Below, in pieces: positions 51,875 through 60,031 of a stretch of 64,000 nucleotides of DNA. A model generated the notes under the pieces. The model was not told where the DNA came from and did not search any database. It saw only the letters and a program-made list of their open reading frames with translations. A program made the translations under genes and the position numbers. The stretch's first letter is position 1. Every line of letters begins with the position of its first letter. Origin of the DNA: CAVZVW01 sp963778845 (GTDB taxonomy: Bacteria > Actinomycetota > Actinomycetes > Actinomycetales > Kineosporiaceae); contig CAVZVW010000005.1 of the NCBI GenBank assembly GCA_963778845.1, positions 124,001 through 188,000 on the forward strand, given 5' to 3'.

Positions 51875-51958
51875 TCGCCACCCCGGCGCCACAAGTGCGC
51901 CTCGTGGACCGCCCACCGGCGTGTCGCCCGGGTTGCGGCACCGGGCTGGCGACCATGG
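51869..51958 (+). repeat. 90-bp palindromic element, copy 2 (at the end of the AbiEi/DUF559 gene)
   Basis: Same length and orientation as copy 1, with 13 differences over 90 positions. Terminal arms still pair at 18 of 22 positions. One A-T pair of copy 1 (50780/50837) is a G-C pair here (51885/51942), a compensatory change. The TGA stop of the upstream gene (51872-51874) is part of the left arm. Confidence 0.88.
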
Positions 51959-51976
51959 CCGTGCCGGAGCGGCCGC

Positions 51977-52819
51977 TCAGAACAGGACGGTCGCGTAGGT
52001 GCCGACCTCCCTGAACCCGACCCGCTCGTAGGACCTGATCGCACGCACGTTGAAGTCGTTGACGTAGAGCGACACCACCGGCGCGAACTCGGCACGCACG
52101 AGGTCGGTCACCGCCGCCATCCCTGGCGCGGAGAGCCCGCGCCCTCGCAGACGCGGGTTGACCCATACGCCCTGCACCTGCACGGCATGGGGTGTCACCG
52201 ACCCGAGCTCGGCCTTGAAGGCCACCTCAGGCCCCAGGGGGCCGGCGTCCAGGCGTACGAACGACCGTCCCGCGCCGACGAGTGCCGACACCTGCGCGCG
52301 GTAGGCCGACCCACCGTTGACGGCCACAGGGGAGTACCCGACCTCCTCGGTGAACATCGCGATGCACGCGGGCAGCACGAGGTCGAGCTCGTCGAGACGG
52401 CTTCGGCGCACGCGAGGGTCCGACTCGACCAGGGGCGGGCCGTCCAGGGACATGAGCGGCTGGCGGGCCCGCACGTCGCGCGCCGGTCCCCAGTGGGGGC
52501 TCAGCTCCCGCCACATCCGCAGCACGGCTCGGGCGGGGCCGACGACCGAGGAGCACTGGCGACCCATCCGCCTGGCTCGGGCGGCGAACGCGTCTGCCGC
52601 GTCGTCGTCGGCCTCCACCGGCACGAGGTTGGCCCCGGACCAGCACAGCGACGTCAGCTGACCGTGCTGGTACCAGCCCCACAGCTCCCCGCCCAGGCCC
52701 CGGTCACCGGCGAGCAGCCGCGCCGCCACGAACAGGTTCGCCACGGCGTCGCGCGAGCACACCGCGAGGGCCTCCTCGGCGTCGCGGCGTTCGAGCACCC
52801 TCAGGGCCGAGCGCAGCAC
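51977..52819 (-). CDS. GNAT acetyltransferase with N-terminal DUF4081
   Basis: This 280-residue protein has an N-terminal DUF4081 domain (CSRDAVANLFVAARLLAG...GWYQHGQLTSLCWSGANLVPV) fused to a GNAT domain with acetyl-CoA loop VWVNPRLRGRGLSAPGMAAV and VVSLYVNDFNVRAIRSYERVGF. A gene of this architecture follows ispG (gcpE) in Mycobacterium as well. Its substrate is unknown. The GTG start is 69 bases from the ispG stop. Confidence 0.88.
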   Translation of the reverse strand: MLRSALRVLERRDAEEALAVCSRDAVANLFVAARLLAGDRGLGGELWGWYQHGQLTSLCWSGANLVPVEADDDAADAFAARARRMGRQCSSVVGPARAVLRMWRELSPHWGPARDVRARQPLMSLDGPPLVESDPRVRRSRLDELDLVLPACIAMFTEEVGYSPVAVNGGSAYRAQVSALVGAGRSFVRLDAGPLGPEVAFKAELGSVTPHAVQVQGVWVNPRLRGRGLSAPGMAAVTDLVRAEFAPVVSLYVNDFNVRAIRSYERVGFREVGTYATVLF

Positions 52820-52888
52820 TCCCGCATCCTCGCGGACCCGGCCTCATGCATGCGAGCACGGGGCCCCACGGACGTGCCGAGCACCGCC

Positions 52889-54064
52889 TCAGACGACCGT
52901 GACGACGGGTGGGCCGCCGGGCGCGGTCGCCAGCCCGTCGGCGTCCGGCGACTCGCCCATCTCCTCGGCCAGGCGTAGCGCGTGCGCGATCAGGGTCTCG
53001 ACGATGCGCGACTCAGGCACGGTCTCCACCACCTCTCCCCGTACGAAGATCTGCCCCTTGCCGTTGCCGGAGGCCACCCCGAGGTCGGCCTCGCGAGCCT
53101 CGCCGGGCCCGTTCACCACGCACCCCATGACGGCGACGCGCAGCGGGACCTGAAGACCCTCCAGGCCGGCGGTCACCTCCTCGGCCAAGGTGTAGACGTC
53201 GACCTGCGCCCTCCCGCAGGACGGGCACGAGACGATCTCCAGCTTGCGCGGGCGGAGGTTCAGGGCCTGAAGGATCTGGATGCCGACCTTCACCTCCTCC
53301 ACCGGCGGCGCCGAGAGGGAGACCCGGATGGTGTCCCCGATACCGCGGGCCAGCAGCGCCCCGAAGGCCACGGAGGACTTGATGGTGCCCTGGAACGCCG
53401 GCCCCGCCTCCGTGACGCCGAGGTGCAGCGGCCAGTCGCCGCGCTCGGCGAGCAGCTGGTAGGCCGTGACCATGACCACAGGGTCGTTGTGCTTGACCGA
53501 GATCTTGAAATCGTGGAAGTCGTGCTCCTCGAAGAGCGACGCCTCCCAGACCGCGGACTCGACCAGCGCCTCAGGCGTCGGCCTGCCGTACTTGGCGAGC
53601 AGCCGAGGGTCCAGCGACCCCGCGTTGACCCCGATCCGGATCGAGACGCCGGCGTCCTTGGCCGCCGCGGCGATCTGCCTGACCTGGTCGTCGAAGGCGC
53701 GGATGTTCCCGGGGTTCACGCGTACGGCCGCGCACCCGGCGTCGATCGCGGCGAAGACGTACTTCGGCTGGAAGTGGATGTCGGCGATCACCGGGATCTG
53801 CGAGTGGCCGGCGATCTCCGCCAGACAGTCGGCGTCGTCCTGGCTCGGGCAGGCGACCCGGACGATATCGCACCCGGCGGCCGTGAGCTCGGCGATCTGT
53901 TGAAGCGTGGCGTTGACATCGGTGGTGGGCGTGGTGGTCATCGACTGCACCGAGACCGGAGCGTCCCCGCCCACCAGCACCTTGCCGACCCGGATCTGGT
54001 GCGACGCACGCCGGGGGGTGAGCACGGGCGGCGGCGCAGCCGGCATGCCGAGGTTCACGGACAT
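52889..54064 (-). CDS. ispG: 4-hydroxy-3-methylbut-2-en-1-yl diphosphate synthase (flavodoxin)
   Basis: This 391-residue [4Fe-4S] enzyme of the MEP isoprenoid pathway has a TIM-barrel N-terminus (VSVQSMTTTPTTDVNATLQQI, IPVIADIHFQPKYVFAAI, RVNPGNI). Cluster Cys are in VSCPSCGRAQVD and VAVMGCVVNGPGEA. The length is that of the bacterial single-domain-pair form. It lies downstream of rip1 (60-base gap), in the dxr-rip1-ispG order conserved in Mycobacterium. Confidence 0.96.
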   Translation of the reverse strand: MSVNLGMPAAPPPVLTPRRASHQIRVGKVLVGGDAPVSVQSMTTTPTTDVNATLQQIAELTAAGCDIVRVACPSQDDADCLAEIAGHSQIPVIADIHFQPKYVFAAIDAGCAAVRVNPGNIRAFDDQVRQIAAAAKDAGVSIRIGVNAGSLDPRLLAKYGRPTPEALVESAVWEASLFEEHDFHDFKISVKHNDPVVMVTAYQLLAERGDWPLHLGVTEAGPAFQGTIKSSVAFGALLARGIGDTIRVSLSAPPVEEVKVGIQILQALNLRPRKLEIVSCPSCGRAQVDVYTLAEEVTAGLEGLQVPLRVAVMGCVVNGPGEAREADLGVASGNGKGQIFVRGEVVETVPESRIVETLIAHALRLAEEMGESPDADGLATAPGGPPVVTVV

Positions 54065-54124
54065 CGAGGGGCGGACCTTCCCATGGTGTCGAGCAGTCGG
54101 AGGTGGAGGGAGGTGTCGGACGGC

Positions 54125-55468
54125 TCAGCCCGTCAACCGGATGGGACGCACGAGATCGGCCACGATGAGCAGCGCGGACATGCCGATCAGCAGTGTCGCC
54201 ACACCGTAGGCGAGCGGGAGCGCCTTCGCGACGTCGACTGGTCCGGGGTCGGGGAGGTGACGAGCCCGGGCATAGCCGCGCTTCACCGCCTCCCAGAGCG
54301 CGCCGGCGACATGCCCGCCGTCCAGCGGCAGGAGCGGGATCAGGTTGAACGCGAAGAGCGCGAGGTTCAGGCCCGCCAGCAGGCCGAACCAGGTGGCGAT
54401 CTTGTCAGCTAACGAGAACGGCGCGGCGGAGGTCCCTTGGGCACTGGCCACCTCTCCGCCGAAGCGCACGATGCCGACCACGCTCACCGGACCGTTGGGG
54501 TCGCGGGGCTTGACCCCAGCGATCGACTGGGCCACGCCGTACATGCGCTGCGGGATCTGCACCATCACACCGGCCAGGCGGCTCAGCTGGTCACCCATGA
54601 CGCCCGGAACACTCGACACCGGCTGGCGGACCCGGGCCAGGGTCGGGCTGACGCCGAGGAAGCCGACCGGTTCCAGAACCTGCTTGCCGCCGGCTCCGAG
54701 CACGGGCTGACCCTGGGCGTCGACCTTGGTGCGCTGGCTGAGGATGGGGGTCGCGGTCAGCTCGAGCGTGGTGCCGTCGCGCTCGACGGTGAGGGCAACG
54801 GGCTTGGCCGCGCTGCGCCTGATCAGCGCGCGCACCTCGTCCCACGTCGCCACAGGCGTGCCCGCGAAGGCCACGATCCGGTCGCCGGGACGCAAGCCCG
54901 CCTGCGCCGCGGGCGCCACCGGGTCCGCGGGCGTGCACTGGCGGTCGATGGGAGCGTCGGCGGGCAGCACGCACGCGCTCACCGCCGACACGACGGGGAT
55001 GTCCTGGGGCAGCCCGAAGCCGCTCAGCACGATGGTCGTGAACAGGACGGCCAGCACGAGGTTCATCGTCGGACCACCAAGCATGATCACTATCCGCTTG
55101 GGGACGGACCGCTGGTAGAAGAGCCGGTCGGCGTCCTCCAGGCCCACCTCGCGGTGGGCGTCCGCCCGCGCCTGGTCGGCGAGCATGCCCCAGCGGCCGG
55201 GCCGTCCCGACCGGGCCGGCCGGCCGGCCTTGGGCGGGAACATGCCGATCATGCGCACATAGCCGCCCATGGGGATCGCCTTCATGCCGTACTCAGTCTC
55301 CCCCCGCCGCCGCGACCAGACGGTGCGTCCGAAGCCGACCATGAACTGGGTGCACTTCACCCCGAACGCCTTCGCCGGCAGCAGGTGGCCCACCTCGTGG
55401 AGCGCGATGGAGATCGCGACGCCCACGATGATGACGAGCACACCGAGTGTGTACGACAGGTAGCTCAT
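54125..55468 (-). CDS. rip1: Site-2 intramembrane zinc metalloprotease (RseP/Rip1, M50)
   Basis: This 447-residue polytopic protease cuts membrane-bound anti-sigma factors and similar substrates. The zinc motif HEVGH is in the first helix (residues 24-28) and the third ligand is in LIPLLPLDGGHVAGAL. One PDZ domain lies between (AGLRPGDRIVAFAGTPVATWDEVRALI). A ~25-residue loop after IGMFPPK is Arg/Gly-rich. The ATG overlaps the dxr stop as ATGA, so the two are translationally coupled. Confidence 0.94.
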   Translation of the reverse strand: MSYLSYTLGVLVIIVGVAISIALHEVGHLLPAKAFGVKCTQFMVGFGRTVWSRRRGETEYGMKAIPMGGYVRMIGMFPPKAGRPARSGRPGRWGMLADQARADAHREVGLEDADRLFYQRSVPKRIVIMLGGPTMNLVLAVLFTTIVLSGFGLPQDIPVVSAVSACVLPADAPIDRQCTPADPVAPAAQAGLRPGDRIVAFAGTPVATWDEVRALIRRSAAKPVALTVERDGTTLELTATPILSQRTKVDAQGQPVLGAGGKQVLEPVGFLGVSPTLARVRQPVSSVPGVMGDQLSRLAGVMVQIPQRMYGVAQSIAGVKPRDPNGPVSVVGIVRFGGEVASAQGTSAAPFSLADKIATWFGLLAGLNLALFAFNLIPLLPLDGGHVAGALWEAVKRGYARARHLPDPGPVDVAKALPLAYGVATLLIGMSALLIVADLVRPIRLTG

Positions 55469-56865
55469 CCGTGCGCAGCCTCTCCGTGGACCGATGGCGC
55501 CCCGACGCCCGGCGCGGGTCCCTTGTCGGACGCCGCACCCTCCCCCTCAACGCCGACACCTCGCCCGCGCGTTCCCCCAGTGTGCTCCCCGGCGGCCGCG
55601 GACGGCGCCGAGCGGCCGCCGGCCGCGTCGCGCGTGCCCCCGCGAGCGTCGTCCCCGGACCGGGTCCGGGCGTCGTCCGGTGCGGCGCGGCTGGGCGCAT
55701 CGAGCAGGGCGCAGGCGTGGGCCCTGGCCCAGGCGTCGGCGGCGAGCACGTCGTCCACGCCCGGGTCGTCCGCCTCGGGCTGGTGGACGTCGACCACGGC
55801 GGCGACCGTGTCGACGATGTCGAGGAACGCGATCCGTCCGGCGAGGAACGCGGCCACGCACTCCTCGTTGGCCGCGTTGTAAACGGCCGGGTAGGTCGAG
55901 CCGGCCCGGCCGCAGCGTCGGGCCAGGGCAACGGCGGGGAACGCGGCGTCGTCCAACGGCAGGAACTGCCACGTCTGGGCGGTGGTGAAGTCGCAGCCCG
56001 TCACCGCCCCGGGCACGCGGTCGGGCCACGCGAGCCCGAGGGCGATCGGCAGGTGCATGTCGGGCGGGGAGCACTGGGCCAGCGTCGAGCCGTCGGTGAA
56101 CTCGACCATCGAGTGGACGACGGACTGCGGGTGGACGACCACGTCGATGCGGTCGTAGTCGACGCCGAAGAGCAGGTGGGCCTCGATGACCTCGAGTCCC
56201 TTGTTCACGAGGGTCGCGGAGTTGGTGGTGACCATCGGCCCCATGGACCAGGTCGGGTGGGCCAGCGCCTGGTCGGGGGTCACGTCGCGCAGCTGCGAGC
56301 GTGTGCGCCCTCGGAAGGGCCCGCCGCTGGCCGTGAGCACGAGGCGCGCGACCTCGCTGGCCCTCCCCCCGCGCAGGCACTGCGCCAGCGCGGAGTGCTC
56401 GGAGTCGACGGGGACGATCTGCCCGGGTGCGGCCAGCCGCGTGACCACCGGGCCCGCGATGATCAGGGACTCCTTGTTCGCCAGGGCCAGCGTCGAGCCC
56501 GCCTCCAGTGCGGCGATGGTCGGCCGCAGCCCCACGGCACCGGTCAAGCCGTTGAGGACGACGTCGCAGGGCAGGCCGGCAGCCGTCGCGGCCGCGCCCG
56601 GGCCGACCAGGACGCGCACATCGCGGGTGCCCGGGCCCAGGCCACTGAGCGCCCGCTTGAGAGCATCGGCCGCCGCATCGTCGGGGACCGCGACCACCGG
56701 CACCTCGAGCTCGGCGGCCTGGGCCGCGAGCAGGTCGACTCTCGCGCCGCCGGCGGCCAGAGCCCGCACGCGGAACCGATGCGGGTTGGCCCGGACGACG
56801 TCGAGGGCCTGGGTGCCGATCGAGCCCGTCGAACCGAGGATGACGACGTCCCGGGCGCGGCTCAT
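55465..56865 (-). CDS. dxr: 1-deoxy-D-xylulose-5-phosphate reductoisomerase
   Basis: This 466-residue NADPH enzyme makes MEP from DXP, the first committed step of the isoprenoid pathway. Conserved text: VILGSTGSIGTQALDVV (NADPH), ALANKESLIIAG, VDSEHSALAQCL (metal Asp/Glu), LTASGGPFRGR, NSATLVNKGLEVIEAHLLFGVDYDRIDVVVHPQS. The enzyme proper ends near residue 390. About 75 further residues rich in Gly, Ala, Asp and Arg form an unusual tail, also open in a shadow frame. ATG 56865 is chosen from homology. Confidence 0.95.
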   Translation of the reverse strand: MSRARDVVILGSTGSIGTQALDVVRANPHRFRVRALAAGGARVDLLAAQAAELEVPVVAVPDDAAADALKRALSGLGPGTRDVRVLVGPGAAATAAGLPCDVVLNGLTGAVGLRPTIAALEAGSTLALANKESLIIAGPVVTRLAAPGQIVPVDSEHSALAQCLRGGRASEVARLVLTASGGPFRGRTRSQLRDVTPDQALAHPTWSMGPMVTTNSATLVNKGLEVIEAHLLFGVDYDRIDVVVHPQSVVHSMVEFTDGSTLAQCSPPDMHLPIALGLAWPDRVPGAVTGCDFTTAQTWQFLPLDDAAFPAVALARRCGRAGSTYPAVYNAANEECVAAFLAGRIAFLDIVDTVAAVVDVHQPEADDPGVDDVLAADAWARAHACALLDAPSRAAPDDARTRSGDDARGGTRDAAGGRSAPSAAAGEHTGGTRGRGVGVEGEGAASDKGPAPGVGAPSVHGEAAHG

Positions 56866-56967
56866 GACCCGATTGTCCCCCCAACGTCCTGCGGCCATGC
56901 ACTCCCTGTACGCGGTTGCCCGCCCGCTCGTACCGACGAGGGACTGGGGCAGAGCCTGGGGGGAGAG

Positions 56968-58446
56968 CTACAGGGCGATGCCCACGTACTTGGTCTCGAG
57001 GAACTCCTCGATGCCCTCGAAGCCACCCTCCCGGCCGTAGCCGGAGTGCTTGACCCCGCCGAAGGGCGCAGCGGGGTTGGACACGATGCCCTGGTTGACC
57101 CCGACCATGCCGGTCTGCAGGCCTTCGGCCACCCGGACCGCGCGACCGAGGTCGTTCGTGAACACGTACGCCACCAACCCGTACTCGGTGTCGTTGGCCA
57201 TGGCCAGCGCCTGGCCGTCCTCGGTGAACGTCGTGATCGGCGCGACCGGGCCGAAGATCTCCTCGGCGAGCAGGCGGGCGCCTGGGGCGACGTCGGCCAG
57301 GACGGTCGGTGCGAAGAAGTATCCCTTGCCCTCCACTGCCGACCCGCCCGTGAGAACCTTGGCCCCACCCGCGACGGCGTCGGCCACCAGCTCGCCCACC
57401 TTGGTCTGGGACGGCGCGTCAACCAGCGGACCGACATCCACACCCTCCTCGCTGCCACGGCCCACGCGCAGGGCGGCCATCCGGCCGGCGAGCCGCTCGG
57501 CGAACGGCGCGGCGACCGACTCGTGCACGATGAACCGGTTGGCCGCCGTGCACGCCTCGCCCATGTTGCGCATCTTGGCGAGCATCGCGCCGTCCACGGC
57601 CTTGTCGACGTCGGCGTCGGCGAAGACGAGGAAGGGAGCGTTGCCACCGAGCTCCATGGAGATCCGCAGGAGCTGCTCAGCCGACTGCTCGACGAGCCGC
57701 TTGCCGATCTCCGTCGAGCCGGTGAACGACAGCTTGCGCAGGCGCGGGTCGCGGATCAGGGGCTCCATCACCCGCCCCGTGGAACGGGTGGTGATCACGT
57801 TGAGCACGCCCTTGGGCAGGCCGGCCTCGGTCATGATGTCGGCCAGGGCCAGCATCGACAGCGGCGTCTGCTGGGCGGGCTTGACGACCACGGTGCACCC
57901 GGCCGCCACGGCCGGGCCGATCTTGCGGGTGCCCATCGCGAGCGGGAAGTTCCAGGGCGTGATGAACAGGCACGGCCCCACAGGCTGCTTCATCGTGAGC
58001 AGGCGGGTCGCGCCGTTGGGTGCAACGGACCATCGACCGCTGATCCGCACGGCCTCCTCGGAGAACCACCGGAAGAACTCCGCTGCGTAGGCGATCTCCG
58101 CCCTGGACTCCTTGACTGTCTTGCCCATCTCGAGGGTCATGAGCAGCGCCAGGTCGTCCGAGCGGGCGGTGATCAGCTCGAAGGCACGGCGCAGGATCTC
58201 GCCGCGGTCTCGTGGTGGGGTGGCCGCCCACTGCTCCTGCACGGCGACCGCGGCATCCAGCGCACGCCGGCCGTCCTCGACGCTGCCGTCCGCGACCTCG
58301 GCGATCGTCTCCTCGGTGGAGGGGTCGACGACGCCGAACGTGGCACCGCCGCTGGCCGGCTGCCACTCCCCGCCGATGAACAGCCCTGTGCTCACCGCTT
58401 GGACAACCGATGCCTCGCGACCCGACAGGGCCGTCGTGGTGCTCAT
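56968..58446 (-). CDS. gabD: NAD(P)-dependent succinate-semialdehyde dehydrogenase (ALDH superfamily)
   Basis: This 492-residue aldehyde dehydrogenase probably oxidises succinate semialdehyde to succinate. ALDH hallmarks: PWNFPLAMGTRKIGPAVAAGCTVVVKPA, catalytic Glu in SMELGGNAPF, catalytic Cys in NMGEACTAANRF, and the C-terminal PFGGVKHSGYGREGG. GGAGG stands six bases before the ATG. The neighbouring saccharopine-dehydrogenase-like gene and APC permease suggest a role in GABA, polyamine or lysine breakdown; aldehyde specificity is inferred from family text. Confidence 0.88.
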   Translation of the reverse strand: MSTTTALSGREASVVQAVSTGLFIGGEWQPASGGATFGVVDPSTEETIAEVADGSVEDGRRALDAAVAVQEQWAATPPRDRGEILRRAFELITARSDDLALLMTLEMGKTVKESRAEIAYAAEFFRWFSEEAVRISGRWSVAPNGATRLLTMKQPVGPCLFITPWNFPLAMGTRKIGPAVAAGCTVVVKPAQQTPLSMLALADIMTEAGLPKGVLNVITTRSTGRVMEPLIRDPRLRKLSFTGSTEIGKRLVEQSAEQLLRISMELGGNAPFLVFADADVDKAVDGAMLAKMRNMGEACTAANRFIVHESVAAPFAERLAGRMAALRVGRGSEEGVDVGPLVDAPSQTKVGELVADAVAGGAKVLTGGSAVEGKGYFFAPTVLADVAPGARLLAEEIFGPVAPITTFTEDGQALAMANDTEYGLVAYVFTNDLGRAVRVAEGLQTGMVGVNQGIVSNPAAPFGGVKHSGYGREGGFEGIEEFLETKYVGIAL

Positions 58447-58642
58447 GGGAGACCTCCACCTCCGGTGCCCGGCGCTCGCAGCGGCCGGCGTCGTCGTCAT
58501 GCTGCCACCTGACCCGAACGGCGGGTTCACCCGGTGGGCGGACGACTCCGGTCGCACTCGCCTGCCGGGCCATACCCGAAGACCCCGGGGCGCCGGGCCC
58601 CCGTGGGCCCCAGCCGCGCCCGCCGGCTCGCGGGCGCGGGCC

Positions 58643-59887
58643 TCAGCCGCGCGGCGTCCTCTCCTCCATGCCCCAGGGCGAGCCATAGGCCTCCAGAAGC
58701 CGCAGGAAGGGGACGGCGTCGAACGCCTCGGGGCCGAGGACGCCGCTGCCCGCCCACGTGCCTGTGGCCAGAAGCTCCAGCGCCACCACGGGGTTCACCG
58801 CGGTCTGCCAGACGACGCACTGGGAGCCGTACTCCCGCATCGACCACTCGTTGTCGACCACGTGGTAGAGGTACACCTCGCGCGGTTCACCGTCCTTGCC
58901 GATGCCCGTCACCCACACGCCCGCGCACGTCTTGCCGTGCATCAGATGACCCAGCCCGGCGGGGTCGGGCAGGCAGGCCGCGACGACGTCGCGCGGGCTG
59001 ACGCCGACGGGGCCCCCTGCCGAGCGCACTGTCACGGGTGCCGTGCGGTCCAGCCCCAGCTTGTGCAGGGTCTGCAGCACAGCGATGAACTCCGCCCCCA
59101 GGCCGTACTTGAAGGTGACCCGGCCCGCGTCGACCCAGCGCGGCATGAGGAGCACCTCCTCGTGCTCGACGTTCACGCACTCCACAGGGCCGATGCCCTC
59201 GGGGAAGTGGAACGTCTCGGGCTCGCTGAACGGCGGCGTCGTGAACCAGCCCCTGCCCTTCTCGTAGACCACGGGCGGGTTCAGACACTCCTCGATGGTC
59301 GTCCAGATCGAGAACGACGGGGCGAAGTCGTAGCCCTCGACGGTGAGGTTCGCCCCGTCTCGGGTGCCGAGCTCGTCGACCCGGCTGAAGAGGTGGTCCG
59401 CGGCGTACCGGGCGAACACGTCGGACAGGCCCGGCTCGACGCCCATCCCGACGAGCGCGAGCCGCCCGGCGTCCGCCCAGGTCTGGGCCGCGGCGAACTG
59501 CTCGTCGCCCAGCTTGACCCCGGTGAGGGCATGGGGCTGCTCCGGGTGCGGCCGCGACAGGCTCATGGCCATGTCGAGGTAGTGCGCCCCGGCCGCGAAC
59601 GCGCCCTCGAACACCGGCATGACGAACCTCGGGTCCACGGCGTTGAGCACGTGCGTGATGCCATGGGCGCGGCACAGGTTCGCGACCGCAAGGGCAGAGC
59701 TCGCGTCCACCTCGGCGGCGCTGAACCGGGAGTCGGCGCCCTCGGGGCCGGCCAGAGCCGTCACGGCCGCCTGGGCGCGCGCGAGGTCGTAGTCGGCGAC
59801 GACGGCGGCGTCGAAGAAGTGCCGGCGCGCCAGGATGCGGGCGGCGGCGGAGCCTACGCCACCGGCCCCGACGATGAGGGTTCGCAT
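58643..59887 (-). CDS. Saccharopine dehydrogenase family protein
   Basis: This 414-residue NAD(P)-dependent oxidoreductase has a Rossmann start (TLIVGAGGVGSAAARILARR) and the saccharopine dehydrogenase C-terminal domain (MGVEPGLSDVFARYAADHL, VEGYDFAPSFSIWTTIEECLNPPVVYEKGRGW). Relatives include lysine 6-dehydrogenase and carboxynorspermidine synthase, so the substrate is probably a basic amino acid or polyamine adduct. It is divergent from the APC permease and upstream of gabD on the same strand. The 196-base gap to gabD holds no clear feature. Confidence 0.85.
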   Translation of the reverse strand: MRTLIVGAGGVGSAAARILARRHFFDAAVVADYDLARAQAAVTALAGPEGADSRFSAAEVDASSALAVANLCRAHGITHVLNAVDPRFVMPVFEGAFAAGAHYLDMAMSLSRPHPEQPHALTGVKLGDEQFAAAQTWADAGRLALVGMGVEPGLSDVFARYAADHLFSRVDELGTRDGANLTVEGYDFAPSFSIWTTIEECLNPPVVYEKGRGWFTTPPFSEPETFHFPEGIGPVECVNVEHEEVLLMPRWVDAGRVTFKYGLGAEFIAVLQTLHKLGLDRTAPVTVRSAGGPVGVSPRDVVAACLPDPAGLGHLMHGKTCAGVWVTGIGKDGEPREVYLYHVVDNEWSMREYGSQCVVWQTAVNPVVALELLATGTWAGSGVLGPEAFDAVPFLRLLEAYGSPWGMEERTPRG

Positions 59888-60031
59888 GGCAGATATGTCC
59901 TGTTCGGTCGCCTACCTGGGGGAATGCTGATCAGCCGGTCAGCACAACACTACGGATGGGGGCTGACCACACGTGATCCGGCAGGGTACGGTGCGCCGAA
60001 CACTCGACTCTGTGGATGCCAGGAGCCACCC

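Noticed and set aside
59926..59935. GCTGATCAGC palindrome between the divergent saccharopine-dehydrogenase-like and permease genes as a firm operator
   Set aside because: Ten bases only, without a repeated copy at mmsA or gabD; mentioned in the permease entry but not listed as a site.
58112..60031. A very long open frame on the + strand running into the APC permease gene
   Set aside because: The upstream part is antisense to gabD and the saccharopine-dehydrogenase-like gene and has only shadow composition. The permease starts at 60032 with a proper ribosome site.
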